From the NCBI RefSeq assembly GCF_049943335.1, contig NZ_JBNFVY010000001.1:1-64000 (forward strand): a DNA stretch of 64,000 nt, read 5' to 3'. This DNA comes from JBNFVY01 sp049943335 (lineage in GTDB: Bacteria; Pseudomonadota; Alphaproteobacteria; Rhodobacterales; Rhodobacteraceae). The position numbers and the translations under genes are program-made. How positions within the stretch are numbered: position 1 is the stretch's first letter; every line of letters begins with the position of its first letter. Below, piece after piece: positions 42,272-50,524 of the stretch. The notes under the pieces are model-generated. The model was not told where the DNA came from and ran no database searches. It worked only from the letters and a program-made list of their open reading frames with translations.

Positions 42272-44107
42272 TTAAACCCGAATATCCATGCCGCGCGACG
42301 CCCCGAGATCAAGGCTTAGCGGCGTAACCTCTTGATCGGTATTATCCAATGCCGACTGGCTGGAAGTGGCAAAGGACGACGCGCCCTGCTCTTCGGCCCC
42401 CTGATCCGATCCGCCCTGCCCCGTACCTTGATGGCTAAAACTGAATGTGACCTCCCGATACCCAAGGTCGCGGAACTGGGCTTCGAGAGCCGATATATTG
42501 CGGCGCATCAGATCAAGCGTTTCGGGCCGTTCGACGGCCAGCACGACAGACATCGCGCCGTCCTGGGCGTTCATGGTCATACGCACCTTGCCCAACTCTT
42601 CCGGGCTGAGCGTCAACTCTAGCGGGCGCTCTGTCATCGCGCGGGCCGCCTCAGCCAGCTGGCTGGCGATTGCGACGGGCAGTTCCGGCATCCGCATCAT
42701 GCTGGCGATAGCCGTTGCGCTGGTTTGGGGGGCCGTAGGCGAAGCGCCAGCGCCCATTTGCAAGGCATCATCAAATGGCGACACCTCAACCGCGTCGATT
42801 CCGGCCTGCACACTGGCCGTTTGAATGGGCGGCTGCGCCATCATCTCTGTGGCAGCATCAGCAGGCTGTGTACGGTTTTGGGGCGTTTTGTCAGGGGTGC
42901 GCGCCGCGGTATCAACGGACGGGGCCTGAATTTCAGGCTCTGGCCTGCGCATCCGGGCCGGTAGCTCTGTCGCCCGGTCCTGCTTGGGCGCATTGCCGGC
43001 GAACGCTGCTGCCATCGTGGCGATTGCAGGTGGCGATTTCGCCTCTTGTGGTTCCCGCACCGGAACAGAAGCTTTTGCCTCTGGATCCGGCGCGGGAATC
43101 CGGTCTTCTGTCGTAGCGCGCGCTTGGGTTTTCCCGGTCTGCGCTACGTGGCCCACGGCGGTTTCCGCCGCAGGTTTCATGGGATTTCCCCATTCTGGTT
43201 TGCCTGCATTTTGCGGGCGAGTTTCAAATTGAATTCGACGTTCAACATCAGCATCGGCGCCCGGGGCGATGAAATCCTGCTCTGCAGGCATCGCTTCGGA
43301 ATTCGCGGGGGCCGGTCCTGATTGCACAGCGGCAGTGATCGCCGTGTGCTGGGGTGACAAGCGCGCCAATTGCGGCTGTTCGTTCCGCCCATTCACGGTA
43401 TTCGGGTCGTTGTGGACTGGAATTGGCGACGCTTCGGAGCGCACCCGAAATTCGCGTCCCATGCGGGCATCTTCTGGTGCAACCTGATGCACAGGCAGTT
43501 CTTTTTCACCCGCCAATGACAGGAGCGTTTCGACGCGTGCCTGGCCCTTGGGCAGATCGGGCTGACTTTGTTCTTTTGACGGCGGTTGGGCATGATCGAC
43601 GCCCGGCAATGCAAGCGAAACACGCGTGGTCAATTCGTCCTGCGGTGCCAGGTCAGCGCCCGCTGTTTCCGCGCCGCGTACAGGTTTTTGGTCGATCGTC
43701 ACTTCAGTGACGCCAGGTAGATTGGCCGGCGCAAGCGTGGGCGCTTGTTCCGCGCCAAGTTCGTCGATCAAAGGGGCGTCGGGCAAATCCGTTTGTTCGG
43801 AACTGCCAGAGGGCGGCGCGAACACGACATCAATCGCAGTTTCCGCGACTGGCATTTCAAATCCAATCACCCTTTGCGATGCGGGCATCGGGGCACTTGA
43901 TGCGGGCATCGGTGTATTTACTGCGTCGGGCCAGTGGTTTTTGTCGATCGCGGCAAGAACCGTACCCGTGCTCTGACCAAGAGGCGCGGCATGCGCAAGC
44001 GCATCCACAAAACGGATGGCGCCCGCAGTGTCAGGCTGCGCGTCTGAAACGGTCTGGCCCGAAGCGGGCGGGCCATCCGGGCCCAGGAAGGGAACTGTTA
44101 CCTGCAT
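42272..44107 (-). CDS. fliK: Flagellar hook-length control protein FliK
   Basis: A long (611-residue), Pro/Ala/Glu/Gln-rich, low-complexity protein ending in a Flg_hook domain, as in FliK. The C-terminal domain runs about 495-570: AEAARAMTERPLELTLSPEELGKVRMTMNAQ (quoted in part) and VVLAVERPETLDLMRRNISAL, followed by QFRDLGYREVTFSFSHQ. It measures hook length and switches export specificity through FlhB. The ATG at 44107 is preferred; a GTG 30 bases upstream lacks a ribosome site. It is divergent from the flgJ-like gene and precedes flgD. Confidence 0.85.
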   Translation of the reverse strand: MQVTVPFLGPDGPPASGQTVSDAQPDTAGAIRFVDALAHAAPLGQSTGTVLAAIDKNHWPDAVNTPMPASSAPMPASQRVIGFEMPVAETAIDVVFAPPSGSSEQTDLPDAPLIDELGAEQAPTLAPANLPGVTEVTIDQKPVRGAETAGADLAPQDELTTRVSLALPGVDHAQPPSKEQSQPDLPKGQARVETLLSLAGEKELPVHQVAPEDARMGREFRVRSEASPIPVHNDPNTVNGRNEQPQLARLSPQHTAITAAVQSGPAPANSEAMPAEQDFIAPGADADVERRIQFETRPQNAGKPEWGNPMKPAAETAVGHVAQTGKTQARATTEDRIPAPDPEAKASVPVREPQEAKSPPAIATMAAAFAGNAPKQDRATELPARMRRPEPEIQAPSVDTAARTPDKTPQNRTQPADAATEMMAQPPIQTASVQAGIDAVEVSPFDDALQMGAGASPTAPQTSATAIASMMRMPELPVAIASQLAEAARAMTERPLELTLSPEELGKVRMTMNAQDGAMSVVLAVERPETLDLMRRNISALEAQFRDLGYREVTFSFSHQGTGQGGSDQGAEEQGASSFATSSQSALDNTDQEVTPLSLDLGASRGMDIRV

Positions 44108-44159
44108 GTCGTCCGGGAATTCTCTCTCCGATTGCACAGTCAGGTATCGCAGCAGGAAG

Positions 44160-44178
44160 TTACCGGTTCTTTACCGGT
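44160..44178. promoter_or_regulatory. Direct repeat TTACCGGT in the fliK / flgJ-like divergent promoter
   Basis: TTACCGGT at 44160-44167 and again at 44171-44178, three bases between, an 11-base period. Each ACCGGT core is itself a palindrome, so the pair presents two dimer-like sites on one face of the helix. It also reads TTAC-N7-TTAC, a degenerate form of the CtrA box TTAA-N7-TTAA. It lies 52 bases from fliK and 45 from the flgJ-like start. Regulator unknown. Confidence 0.55.
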
Positions 44179-44223
44179 GATGAGATAGATGCAGAAAAAC
44201 CATTCCAATTGAAAGGATCTGGC

Positions 44224-44517
44224 GTGACCGACATCGGAATTCCCATTCACACCCAATCCGCGCAAAAACAACCACCCCGCGCAGACCAGGACTTGCGACA
44301 AGTCGCTCAGGAGCTTGAGGCGACCTTTCTGGCCGAGATGTTGAAAACCGCTGGCCTGCACAAAACCAGCGCGGCGTTTGGCGGCGGCGTTGGCGAAGAT
44401 CAGTTCGGCAGCTTCCTGGTAAAAGCGCAGGCCGATGAACTTGCGAAAGCGGGCGGTATCGGATTGGCCGAGCAAATTTTCGAAGCATTAAAGGAGAGCG
44501 ACGATGTCTCTGTTTGA
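44224..44517 (+). CDS. Single-domain FlgJ-like rod-binding protein
   Basis: A 97-residue protein matching the N-terminal rod-binding domain of FlgJ: DLRQVAQELEATFLAEMLKTAGL near residues 22-44, then GGVGEDQFGSFLVKAQADELAKAGGIGLAEQI to the end. The muramidase (glucosaminidase) domain of enteric FlgJ is absent, as in many alphaproteobacteria. The start is GTG at 44224, six bases after AAAGGA. It acts in the periplasm as a rod scaffold, with cell-wall cutting supplied by another enzyme, possibly the transglycosylase at 58.6 kb. It overlaps the next gene by 14 bases. Confidence 0.85.
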   Translation: MTDIGIPIHTQSAQKQPPRADQDLRQVAQELEATFLAEMLKTAGLHKTSAAFGGGVGEDQFGSFLVKAQADELAKAGGIGLAEQIFEALKESDDVSV

Positions 44518-44857
44518 AAAGGAATCGGCGGTCAGTGCGCTTGAAAAAATGCTGGTCAAAGAGCGCGATGCAATTTTGGAATCTGATTTCCAAACACTTT
44601 CAAAGCTGGGCGACAAGAAAGAAGCATTGCTCAAACGTGTTGCCGTCGAATGCCACGAGGCTGATTCCCTAAGGCAGCTTCAGCAAAAACTGACGGCCAA
44701 CAATGCGCTACTCGATAGTGCAGCGCGTGGGATAAAATCGGCCGTTAACTATATCGGCGATATGCAGGCCAGCCCTAAACCCTTGCAAACATACGGTCCG
44801 CTGGGGGAGCGAAATGAACTGGGTCGCCCTGCGTTAACCATCGAAAGAAAAGCCTGA
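44504..44857 (+). CDS. FlgN-like flagellar chaperone candidate
   Basis: A 117-residue, mostly helical protein. The N-terminal 70 residues (LEKMLVKERDAILESDFQTL, KLGDKKEALLKRVAV, LRQLQQKLTANNALLDSAA) resemble FlgN-type chaperones, which bind hook-associated proteins FlgK and FlgL. In that family the helical N-terminal half with L-x2-ExxAL spacing is typical, but sequence identity is low. The C-terminal 45 residues are Pro/Leu-rich and probably disordered. It overlaps the flgJ-like gene by 14 bases and lies before the flagellin gene. TTAACCAT at 44834-44841 near its 3' end is a CtrA half-site. Confidence 0.6.
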   Translation: MSLFEKESAVSALEKMLVKERDAILESDFQTLSKLGDKKEALLKRVAVECHEADSLRQLQQKLTANNALLDSAARGIKSAVNYIGDMQASPKPLQTYGPLGERNELGRPALTIERKA

Positions 44858-45077
44858 CCATCTGCCCGAATTTTGCCTCAAATGCGATCAAACATTTGGG
44901 GGTGGTTTAGGAAAGAATTCATACCTCAAACCACATGTTCAGTGCGCATCCCGAGGGGGTGGCACGGCGCGCCGGGAACCGGCCTCCGTATCCGTCAGAA
45001 AGACGACCTGAGCCCGTCCGATTTTCGGTCGGTTTCTTGTAACGCGGCGCAAAGCGTCGAAGTCAAAGGAAGATAAA

Positions 45078-46637
45078 ATGTCCAGCATTCTGACAAACAA
45101 CAGCGCGATGGTCGCGCTTCAAACCCTTAAGGGAATTAACAAAGATCTGTCTGATACCCAGTCCATGATCTCAACCGGCAAGTCTATCGCCTCGGCGAAA
45201 GACAATGCGTCGGTTTGGGCCATCTCGAAAGTGATGGAAGCTGATGTCAAAGGTTTCAACGGTATCCAGGACAGTCTGTCGCTCGGCGAATCGACCCTTT
45301 CGGTTGCCGCGAACGCATCCGAAACCGTCACGGATCTTCTGACGGATATCAAAGGTAAAATCGTTGCGGCGCAGGAATCGAACGTCGACCGTGAGAAAAT
45401 TCAGACCGACATCGATGCCCTGACCGACCAGATTAAATCCGTGGTTGGCGCTGCGCAATTTAACGGCCTGAACCTGGTCCAGGGTACGGAAGATGTGAAC
45501 ATTCTGTCGTCGCTTGACCGGTCTTCGGACGGATCGGTGACTGCGTCGGACATCAAGGTCAGCCGCCAGGATCTGACCACTTCGGCCGGTGTCGCAGGCA
45601 CAACCGCGCTGACCGGCGGCGTCACTGCGGCCAACTATGGCACGATCACCGACAGCACTGGTGCGACGGCCACCACAACTACGCCAGCAACCGGGTCCAC
45701 AGCCCAGATTGATTTCGCGGGCACGGCTGCCGACGGCAACGTATATACCCTCAACATCGAAGGGTATTCTGTCAATTACGTCGCTGATGTTAGCGGCGGT
45801 GACGATGACGATGCAATTCGCGATGCCATTAAAGGTCAGATCAACGCGCTTGGCATCGACGGCCTCACAGCAACGGATGGCAGTGGTACAGGCGAATTGG
45901 TGATTTCAAACACCAATGCGTTCGAGGACTTCGATATTTCCATCGTCCAGCCCAGCTCGGGCGGTACGATGAACATTTCAGCGATCAACGCTGAAACCGG
46001 CCTGACATCCACCAGTGGGTCTATCGAACAGCGCGCTCAAACCCTTGATTTCGATACGTCTGCCGGTATTTCGGAAGGCGACACTTTCAAGGTGACCGTG
46101 GGGTCCAGCTCGTTCAACTATGTCGCGGGCAAGGGCGAAACGATGGAAGATGTGGCCAAAGGCCTCAAGACCGCCATCGACTCGAACCCTCCGGATGGCG
46201 TGACGACCAAAACCATGTACGACGAAGCCACAGGTCAATGGTCATTGGCGGTTGACGATAGCACCGGCGGGCAGGCTTTCTCGTTGGCCGTGACGACTGG
46301 CGGCGAGGCTTCGGGCGGCCTGTTCGGGTTGGACAACCTCGACGTTTCTACCAACGAAGGGGCAAGTGCTGCTCTGGACAACATTGAGACGCTGATCACC
46401 AATTCGATTGACGCTGCGGCGAACTTCGGTTCGGCACAAGGCCGTATCGAAACGCAGAAAGACTTCATCGAAGGTCTGACCGATGCGCTCAAGTCCGGTA
46501 TCGGCACCATGGTGGACGCAGACATGGAAGAAGCTTCGGCCCGTCTTCAGGCTCTGCAGGTTCAGCAGCAGCTGGGCATTCAGTCGCTGTCGATTGCCAA
46601 CCAGGCACCGCAGTCAATCCTGTCGCTCTTCCGCTAA
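45078..46637 (+). CDS. fliC: Flagellin
   Basis: Filament subunit, 519 aa. The N-terminal D0/D1 helices are normal: SILTNNSAMVALQTLKGINKDL, ISTGKSIASAKDNASVWAIS (helix), and LVQGTEDVNI after the spoke. The C-terminal D1/D0 part is ALDNIETLITNSIDAAANFGSAQ, KSGIGTMVDADMEEASARLQ and QQQLGIQSLSIANQAPQSILSL with the final FR. Between them a variable region of about 260 residues carries Thr/Ala/Gly-rich low-complexity sequence. It is preceded by a 220-base spacer with AGGAAG before the ATG; FlbT, encoded downstream, acts on the flagellin mRNA leader in Caulobacter. Confidence 0.97.
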   Translation: MSSILTNNSAMVALQTLKGINKDLSDTQSMISTGKSIASAKDNASVWAISKVMEADVKGFNGIQDSLSLGESTLSVAANASETVTDLLTDIKGKIVAAQESNVDREKIQTDIDALTDQIKSVVGAAQFNGLNLVQGTEDVNILSSLDRSSDGSVTASDIKVSRQDLTTSAGVAGTTALTGGVTAANYGTITDSTGATATTTTPATGSTAQIDFAGTAADGNVYTLNIEGYSVNYVADVSGGDDDDAIRDAIKGQINALGIDGLTATDGSGTGELVISNTNAFEDFDISIVQPSSGGTMNISAINAETGLTSTSGSIEQRAQTLDFDTSAGISEGDTFKVTVGSSSFNYVAGKGETMEDVAKGLKTAIDSNPPDGVTTKTMYDEATGQWSLAVDDSTGGQAFSLAVTTGGEASGGLFGLDNLDVSTNEGASAALDNIETLITNSIDAAANFGSAQGRIETQKDFIEGLTDALKSGIGTMVDADMEEASARLQALQVQQQLGIQSLSIANQAPQSILSLFR

Positions 46638-46651
46638 GACGGGAAGCCTTT

Positions 46652-46674
46652 GGGGCGCCCACGAAGGGCGCCCC
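46652..46674 (+). terminator. Hairpin terminator after flagellin
   Basis: Nine-base perfect stem GGGGCGCCC / GGGCGCCCC (46652-46660 with 46666-46674), loop ACGAA, followed by TTT. It lies 14 bases after the fliC stop and 55 bases before the flaF start. It should terminate or attenuate most fliC transcripts, keeping flaF-flbT expression low compared with flagellin. Confidence 0.8.
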
Positions 46675-46729
46675 TTTCCACTGCGGAAAATCCGCATAAA
46701 AGATGACCCTGTCTTTGGAAGGACACGAC

Positions 46730-47116
46730 GTGAACGCTCTCGAAATGGCCCGAACGGCCTATTCTTCCACCTCACCACAATCCGCCCCGATCCGAACTCA
46801 TCGCGGAACCGAATACGAAGTTTTGGGCCGTGTTACATACCGGCTGCGCGATTGCGCTGCGAAACAAAAACAAGACTACGTTGCATTCGTCGAGGCCCTG
46901 GCCGCCAACAGACGTCTTTGGACAATTTTTGCATCCGATCTGGCTGACGAAAAAAACCAACTGCCCCAACAGTTGCGCGCCCAATTGTTTTATTTGGCTG
47001 AATTCACAATCCAACACACATCGAAAGTCCTTGCTGGGAAGGCAGATGTCACTGCCCTTATCGATATCAACGCTGCCGTGATGCGTGGCCTGCAGCAAAA
47101 AGGAGATGCAGCATGA
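46730..47116 (+). CDS. flaF: Flagellin synthesis regulator FlaF
   Basis: A 128-residue protein of the FlaF family, which promotes flagellin translation or secretion in alphaproteobacteria and works with FlbT. Seen are NALEMARTAYSS at the start, EYEVLGRVTYRLRDCAA near 33 and LRAQLFYLAEFTIQHTSKVL near 80, all family-like. The GTG at 46730 is chosen because AAGGA lies six bases upstream; the ATG at 46703 has no ribosome site. It overlaps flbT by four bases. Confidence 0.85.
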   Translation: MNALEMARTAYSSTSPQSAPIRTHRGTEYEVLGRVTYRLRDCAAKQKQDYVAFVEALAANRRLWTIFASDLADEKNQLPQQLRAQLFYLAEFTIQHTSKVLAGKADVTALIDINAAVMRGLQQKGDAA

Positions 47117-47517
47117 GCGGTCTGGTTCTCAAGCTTGGGCCAAAGGAACGTGTCCTGATCAATGGCGCGGTTATCGAGAATGGCGATCGCAGGTCCCGCC
47201 TTTCAATCGTAACGCCCAACGCAAATATCCTACGGTTGCGCGACGCGATCCATCCCGAAGAAGTCAACACGCCGGTCCGCCGCGTTTGTTACATTGCGCA
47301 GCTCGTGCTGTCTGGCGACGCAGATGGCGATGAAGCGAAAATTCAACTGTTCCGTGGAATCGAACAACTCAGTCAGGTCTTGACGGACGTCGATAGCAAG
47401 AAGCTTTTGACCTCGGCGACCGAGGCGGTATCTGACGGTCAATACTATCAGGTGTTGAAATCTCTGCGCGGGCTGCTTCCTCGGGAAGAAAGACTATTCG
47501 CAGCGAGTCCACAATGA
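47113..47517 (+). CDS. flbT: Flagellin biosynthesis repressor FlbT
   Basis: A 134-residue RNA-binding-type regulator. In Caulobacter FlbT binds the flagellin mRNA leader and promotes its decay until the hook is complete. Family features are the SGLVLKLGPKERVLINGAVIENG start, the basic RRSRLSIVTPNANILRLRDAI segment and YIAQLVLSGDADGDEAKIQL in the middle. It overlaps flaF upstream and the DUF1217 gene downstream by four bases each, forming a translationally coupled trio. Confidence 0.9.
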   Translation: MSGLVLKLGPKERVLINGAVIENGDRRSRLSIVTPNANILRLRDAIHPEEVNTPVRRVCYIAQLVLSGDADGDEAKIQLFRGIEQLSQVLTDVDSKKLLTSATEAVSDGQYYQVLKSLRGLLPREERLFAASPQ

Positions 47518-48320
47518 CTTATCAACCCGTCGTACCATTTAACGGGTATTCCGGCTGGCTGTTCTTGAACCGCACGCGCGAAGCACAACAAGAAGCGTTC
47601 GACCAATCGGCCAGTGTGCAAAGAAACGAAGAGTACTTCCGCGAGAATATCGCGGAAGTCACGTCCGCTGAACAACTGGTTTCGGACCGCCAGTTGCTCG
47701 AGGTCGCTTTGGGCGCTTTCGGCCTGGATGAAGATATCGACAACAAGTATTTCATTCAAAAAATACTTGAGGACGGATCGCTTGATGACGACGCTCTCGC
47801 CAACAAGCTGACAGACAAGCGCTATCTGGCCTTCACACAGGCCTTTGGATTCGGGGATTTCTCTACTCCCAGAACGACTCTGAGCGAGTTCCCAGACGAA
47901 ATCCTCTCTGCCTACAAGGACAAACAATTCGAAATTGCCGTCGGCAACCAGGACGCGGACATGCGGCTTGCATTGGGACTGGACCGCGAATTGAGCGATA
48001 TCGCATCACTGGATACGTCAGAAGCAGGAATGTGGTTTTCAGTGATGGGCAATACCCCGGTAAGAACTGTGTTTGAAACCGCATTGAACCTGCCAACAAG
48101 TGTCGGCGCGCTGAATGTCGACAAACAACTCGAGATTTTTCAAGAACGCGCAGAAGCCATGTTCGGGTCAAGCGACGTTGCGCAGTTCGCAGATGCTGAA
48201 AAGCGCGAAGATCTTGTTCAGCGCTTTTTGATGCAGTCACAAATCAACGCGGGCTATACAGGGTATAGTTCAGCCTCTGCCGCGCTCACTTTGCTGCAAA
48301 GCAGCGCTACATTCTATTAA
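47514..48320 (+). CDS. DUF1217 flagellar-cluster protein
   Basis: A 268-residue protein of the DUF1217 family, which occurs in flagellar regions of alphaproteobacteria but has no assigned function known to me. Marks are FNGYSGWLFLNRTREAQQEAF at the start (quoted within limits), KYFIQKILEDGSLDDDALANKL near 84, AFGFGDFSTPRTTLSEF near 112, and a C-terminal GYSSASAALTLLQSSAT. No signal peptide or membrane span is seen, so it may be an exported or cytoplasmic flagellar accessory. It begins with a four-base overlap with flbT and faces fliI at its 3' end. Confidence 0.8.
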   Translation: MTYQPVVPFNGYSGWLFLNRTREAQQEAFDQSASVQRNEEYFRENIAEVTSAEQLVSDRQLLEVALGAFGLDEDIDNKYFIQKILEDGSLDDDALANKLTDKRYLAFTQAFGFGDFSTPRTTLSEFPDEILSAYKDKQFEIAVGNQDADMRLALGLDRELSDIASLDTSEAGMWFSVMGNTPVRTVFETALNLPTSVGALNVDKQLEIFQERAEAMFGSSDVAQFADAEKREDLVQRFLMQSQINAGYTGYSSASAALTLLQSSATFY

Positions 48321-48325
48321 TAGTC

Positions 48326-49639
48326 TCAGGAAGACAGGCACGCAGCCAGACGTTCAAAACTGGCATCTGTCCCTTCGATTTCATCTTCGGTCAAAAAGGC
48401 GTCCAATTTGGGCCAAGCGTCAATCGATGCGTCAATGGTTGGATCGGATCCCTTGGAATAAAGGCCAGCTTGTATCATCATTTCCGAACGCGCATAGGTA
48501 CCCAAGCGCTGGCGCGCCAAGGCAATCAGAGCATTTTCGCTGTCTGAAGCAGCTTGCGGTAATGCCCGGCTGACTGATCTGAGCAAGTCAATTGCCGGAA
48601 AACGTCCACGCTCGGCGATCTCACGATCAAGCACAACGTGACCATCCAAGACACCGCGTAGGATGTCGGCAATGGGTTCTTCCATGTCAGACCCCGCTAC
48701 CAGAACAGACAAGACTGCCGTAATGTCACCCGAACTGTTCATCCCTGGGCCCGCCCTTTCGCACAGCGACGTAATCAGATGCGTTGTCGATGGTGGGAAA
48801 CCACGCAAACTGCCGTCCTCGCCGCTTGCCAAAGCAACCTCGCGATGCGCCTCTGCAAAACGGGTCACACTATCGGCCATGTAAAGCACGTGTTTGCCTT
48901 TGTCCCGAAAATGCTCTGCGACAGCCATGGCGGTCCAAGCGCAACGGCGGCGCACCAGTGGCGACTGGTCCGACGTTGCCGCGACAATGACGGATTTTTG
49001 CATGCCGCGAGGCCCAAGAACGCGATCAACGAATTCACGCACCTCGCGCCCGCGCTCGCCCACCATCGCGATGACAACCACATCGGCTTGCAAACCCAGC
49101 GCCAATTTCGCCAACAGAGTGGATTTGCCCACCCCTGACCCGGCAAAAAGGCCCACGCGTTGGCCTTTGACGATCGGCAACAGCGTGTTGAACACTGCCA
49201 TTCCGGTTTCCAGACGCGTCCCAAGCGAGCGACGCTGGGTTGGATTCAAAGGCTCGCCGCGCAAAGGTCGAGGCGTCGCACCGCGAAGGATTTTGAGCCC
49301 GTCGAGCGGCTGCCCGAAAGGATCGATCACGCGGCCAATCCAAGTATCATCAGGTGCGATCGTATCGCCACCCAAATGGAAAACCCGTGCGCCGATAGAC
49401 AGACCGTTCGTGGCGCCGTCAGGTAGAATGACGACGAACTCGGGCGCGAGTTGAAGAATTTCGCCTTTGCGCCGACCCGAAGGGGTTTCAATTTCCACAA
49501 GATCCCCCAAGGCGGCAACACCGGACAACCCCGACACCGTCAAGGTGCCCCGGGATAATTCAACGATCCGACCGACCGACCTGACGGATTTGACCGACGC
49601 AATTTCGGCCTTCAACTGGTCAAACCCTGCAAAGTTCAT
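48326..49639 (-). CDS. fliI: Flagellar export ATPase FliI
   Basis: Hexameric ATPase of the flagellar type III export apparatus, 437 aa. Walker A is FAGSGVGKSTLLAKLAL near residue 165. The N-terminal beta-barrel has SVGRIVELSRGTLTVSGLSG, and the F1-like core has VIVAATSDQSPLVRRRCAW, VLYMADSVTRFAEAHREVAL and RGFPPSTTHLITSLCERAGP. The ATG at 49639 is chosen as the first ATG before the domain; the longer frame is not conserved. Its promoter faces flgB, where a CtrA-like box and a GANTC occur. The usual adjacent fliJ is not next to it. Confidence 0.95.
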   Translation of the reverse strand: MNFAGFDQLKAEIASVKSVRSVGRIVELSRGTLTVSGLSGVAALGDLVEIETPSGRRKGEILQLAPEFVVILPDGATNGLSIGARVFHLGGDTIAPDDTWIGRVIDPFGQPLDGLKILRGATPRPLRGEPLNPTQRRSLGTRLETGMAVFNTLLPIVKGQRVGLFAGSGVGKSTLLAKLALGLQADVVVIAMVGERGREVREFVDRVLGPRGMQKSVIVAATSDQSPLVRRRCAWTAMAVAEHFRDKGKHVLYMADSVTRFAEAHREVALASGEDGSLRGFPPSTTHLITSLCERAGPGMNSSGDITAVLSVLVAGSDMEEPIADILRGVLDGHVVLDREIAERGRFPAIDLLRSVSRALPQAASDSENALIALARQRLGTYARSEMMIQAGLYSKGSDPTIDASIDAWPKLDAFLTEDEIEGTDASFERLAACLSS

Positions 49640-49679
49640 GAAATTCTCCGGCCCATTCGCGTTGAAACCGTTTCTAAAG

Positions 49680-49703
49680 GAATCGGGGTTAAGTCTTGGT
49701 TGA
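49680..49703. promoter_or_regulatory. CtrA-like box and GANTC in the fliI-flgB divergent promoter
   Basis: GAATC (GANTC) at 49680-49684 and, right after it, TTAA at 49689-49692, seven bases, then TTGA at 49700-49703. This is one base off the CtrA consensus TTAA-N7-TTAA. It lies 24 bases before the flgB ATG and 50 bases from fliI. CtrA is known to control motility in roseobacters; the site itself is inferred. Confidence 0.5.
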
Positions 49704-49726
49704 AATGGATCGAGGGAGAAGCCCCG

Positions 49727-50110
49727 ATGTACGAAAAGTTGGACATCCTCGCGATGGCGCGGGGCCTTGCCGCCCACTCTGAGGCGCGTCAAAACGCAAT
49801 TGCGCAGAACGTCGCAAATGCGGATACGCCGAACTATCGCGCTCGCGATGTCGCCTCATTCCAGGAAACATTCCAGGCTACGAATCACACGCAACTGCGT
49901 GCCACCCGCGCAGGCCACCTGCAGGCGACGGGCAGCACTGCTGTCAGTCCGCGCATTATCGATGAGCCGGGTCCGTCCACACCAAACGGCAACACCGTTT
50001 CGCTTGAGACCGAGATGCTCAAGTCCGCTGACGTGAAATCGGCGCATGATCGCGCGCTGGCGGTCTACCGGTCTTCAATGAACATTCTTCGTACAACAAT
50101 TGGCCGATAG
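49727..50110 (+). CDS. flgB: Flagellar proximal rod protein FlgB
   Basis: A 127-residue rod protein. The conserved N-terminal flagellar bb-rod motif is seen: MARGLAAHSEARQNAIAQNVANADTPNYRARD (quoted in pieces as NAIAQNVANADTPNY, residues about 29-43). The C-terminus with VKSAHDRALAVYRSSMNIL forms the coiled helix. The ATG at 49727 follows GAGGGAGA and is preferred over the longer frame. It heads the plus-strand basal-body operon flgB-flgC-fliE-fliQ-flgF-flgG-flgA-flgH-fliL. Confidence 0.93.
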   Translation: MYEKLDILAMARGLAAHSEARQNAIAQNVANADTPNYRARDVASFQETFQATNHTQLRATRAGHLQATGSTAVSPRIIDEPGPSTPNGNTVSLETEMLKSADVKSAHDRALAVYRSSMNILRTTIGR

Positions 50111-50120
50111 GAGATGACGA

Positions 50121-50513
50121 ATGGATGAATTTCTTTCCAGCCGCGCGCTATCCGCTTCCGGCATGAAGGCACAGGCAAATCGCCTGCGCTACGTGTCCGA
50201 AAACATAGCCAACGCAGACACACCCGGCTACCGCCGCAAAATAGCACCTTTCGAGCAGGTCCTGGAAAATGGGCGGCCATCAGGCGCAGTTCAAACCGGG
50301 CGTGTCGAATTGGACCAGACCGAAGTCGAACGCATCTATGACCCAAGCCATCCGATGGCCGACGACACGGGCCACTACGACGGCACGAACGTCGATCTGG
50401 TGATCGAAATCGCCGACGCGCGCGAAGCTCAGCGCAGCTATGAAGCCAACCTCAAGATGTTCGACCAATCGCGCCAAATGTCGCGATCCTTGCTTGAACT
50501 GTTGCGTCGTTAA
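50121..50513 (+). CDS. flgC: Flagellar proximal rod protein FlgC
   Basis: A 130-residue rod protein with the bb-rod motif RLRYVSENIANADTPGYRRK near residues 21-40. A short middle follows, and the FlgC C-terminus reads VDLVIEIADAREAQRSYEAN and MFDQSRQMSRSLLELL, the family's terminal helix. It is ten bases after flgB and twelve before fliE. Secreted by the flagellar export system without signal peptide. Confidence 0.95.
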   Translation: MDEFLSSRALSASGMKAQANRLRYVSENIANADTPGYRRKIAPFEQVLENGRPSGAVQTGRVELDQTEVERIYDPSHPMADDTGHYDGTNVDLVIEIADAREAQRSYEANLKMFDQSRQMSRSLLELLRR

Positions 50514-50524
50514 GGAGCCCGCCA

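Noticed and set aside
44858..45077. Sigma-54 promoter before flagellin
   Set aside because: A TGGCAC occurs in the spacer, but the -12 element at the right distance does not match TTGC, so only half of the consensus is present.
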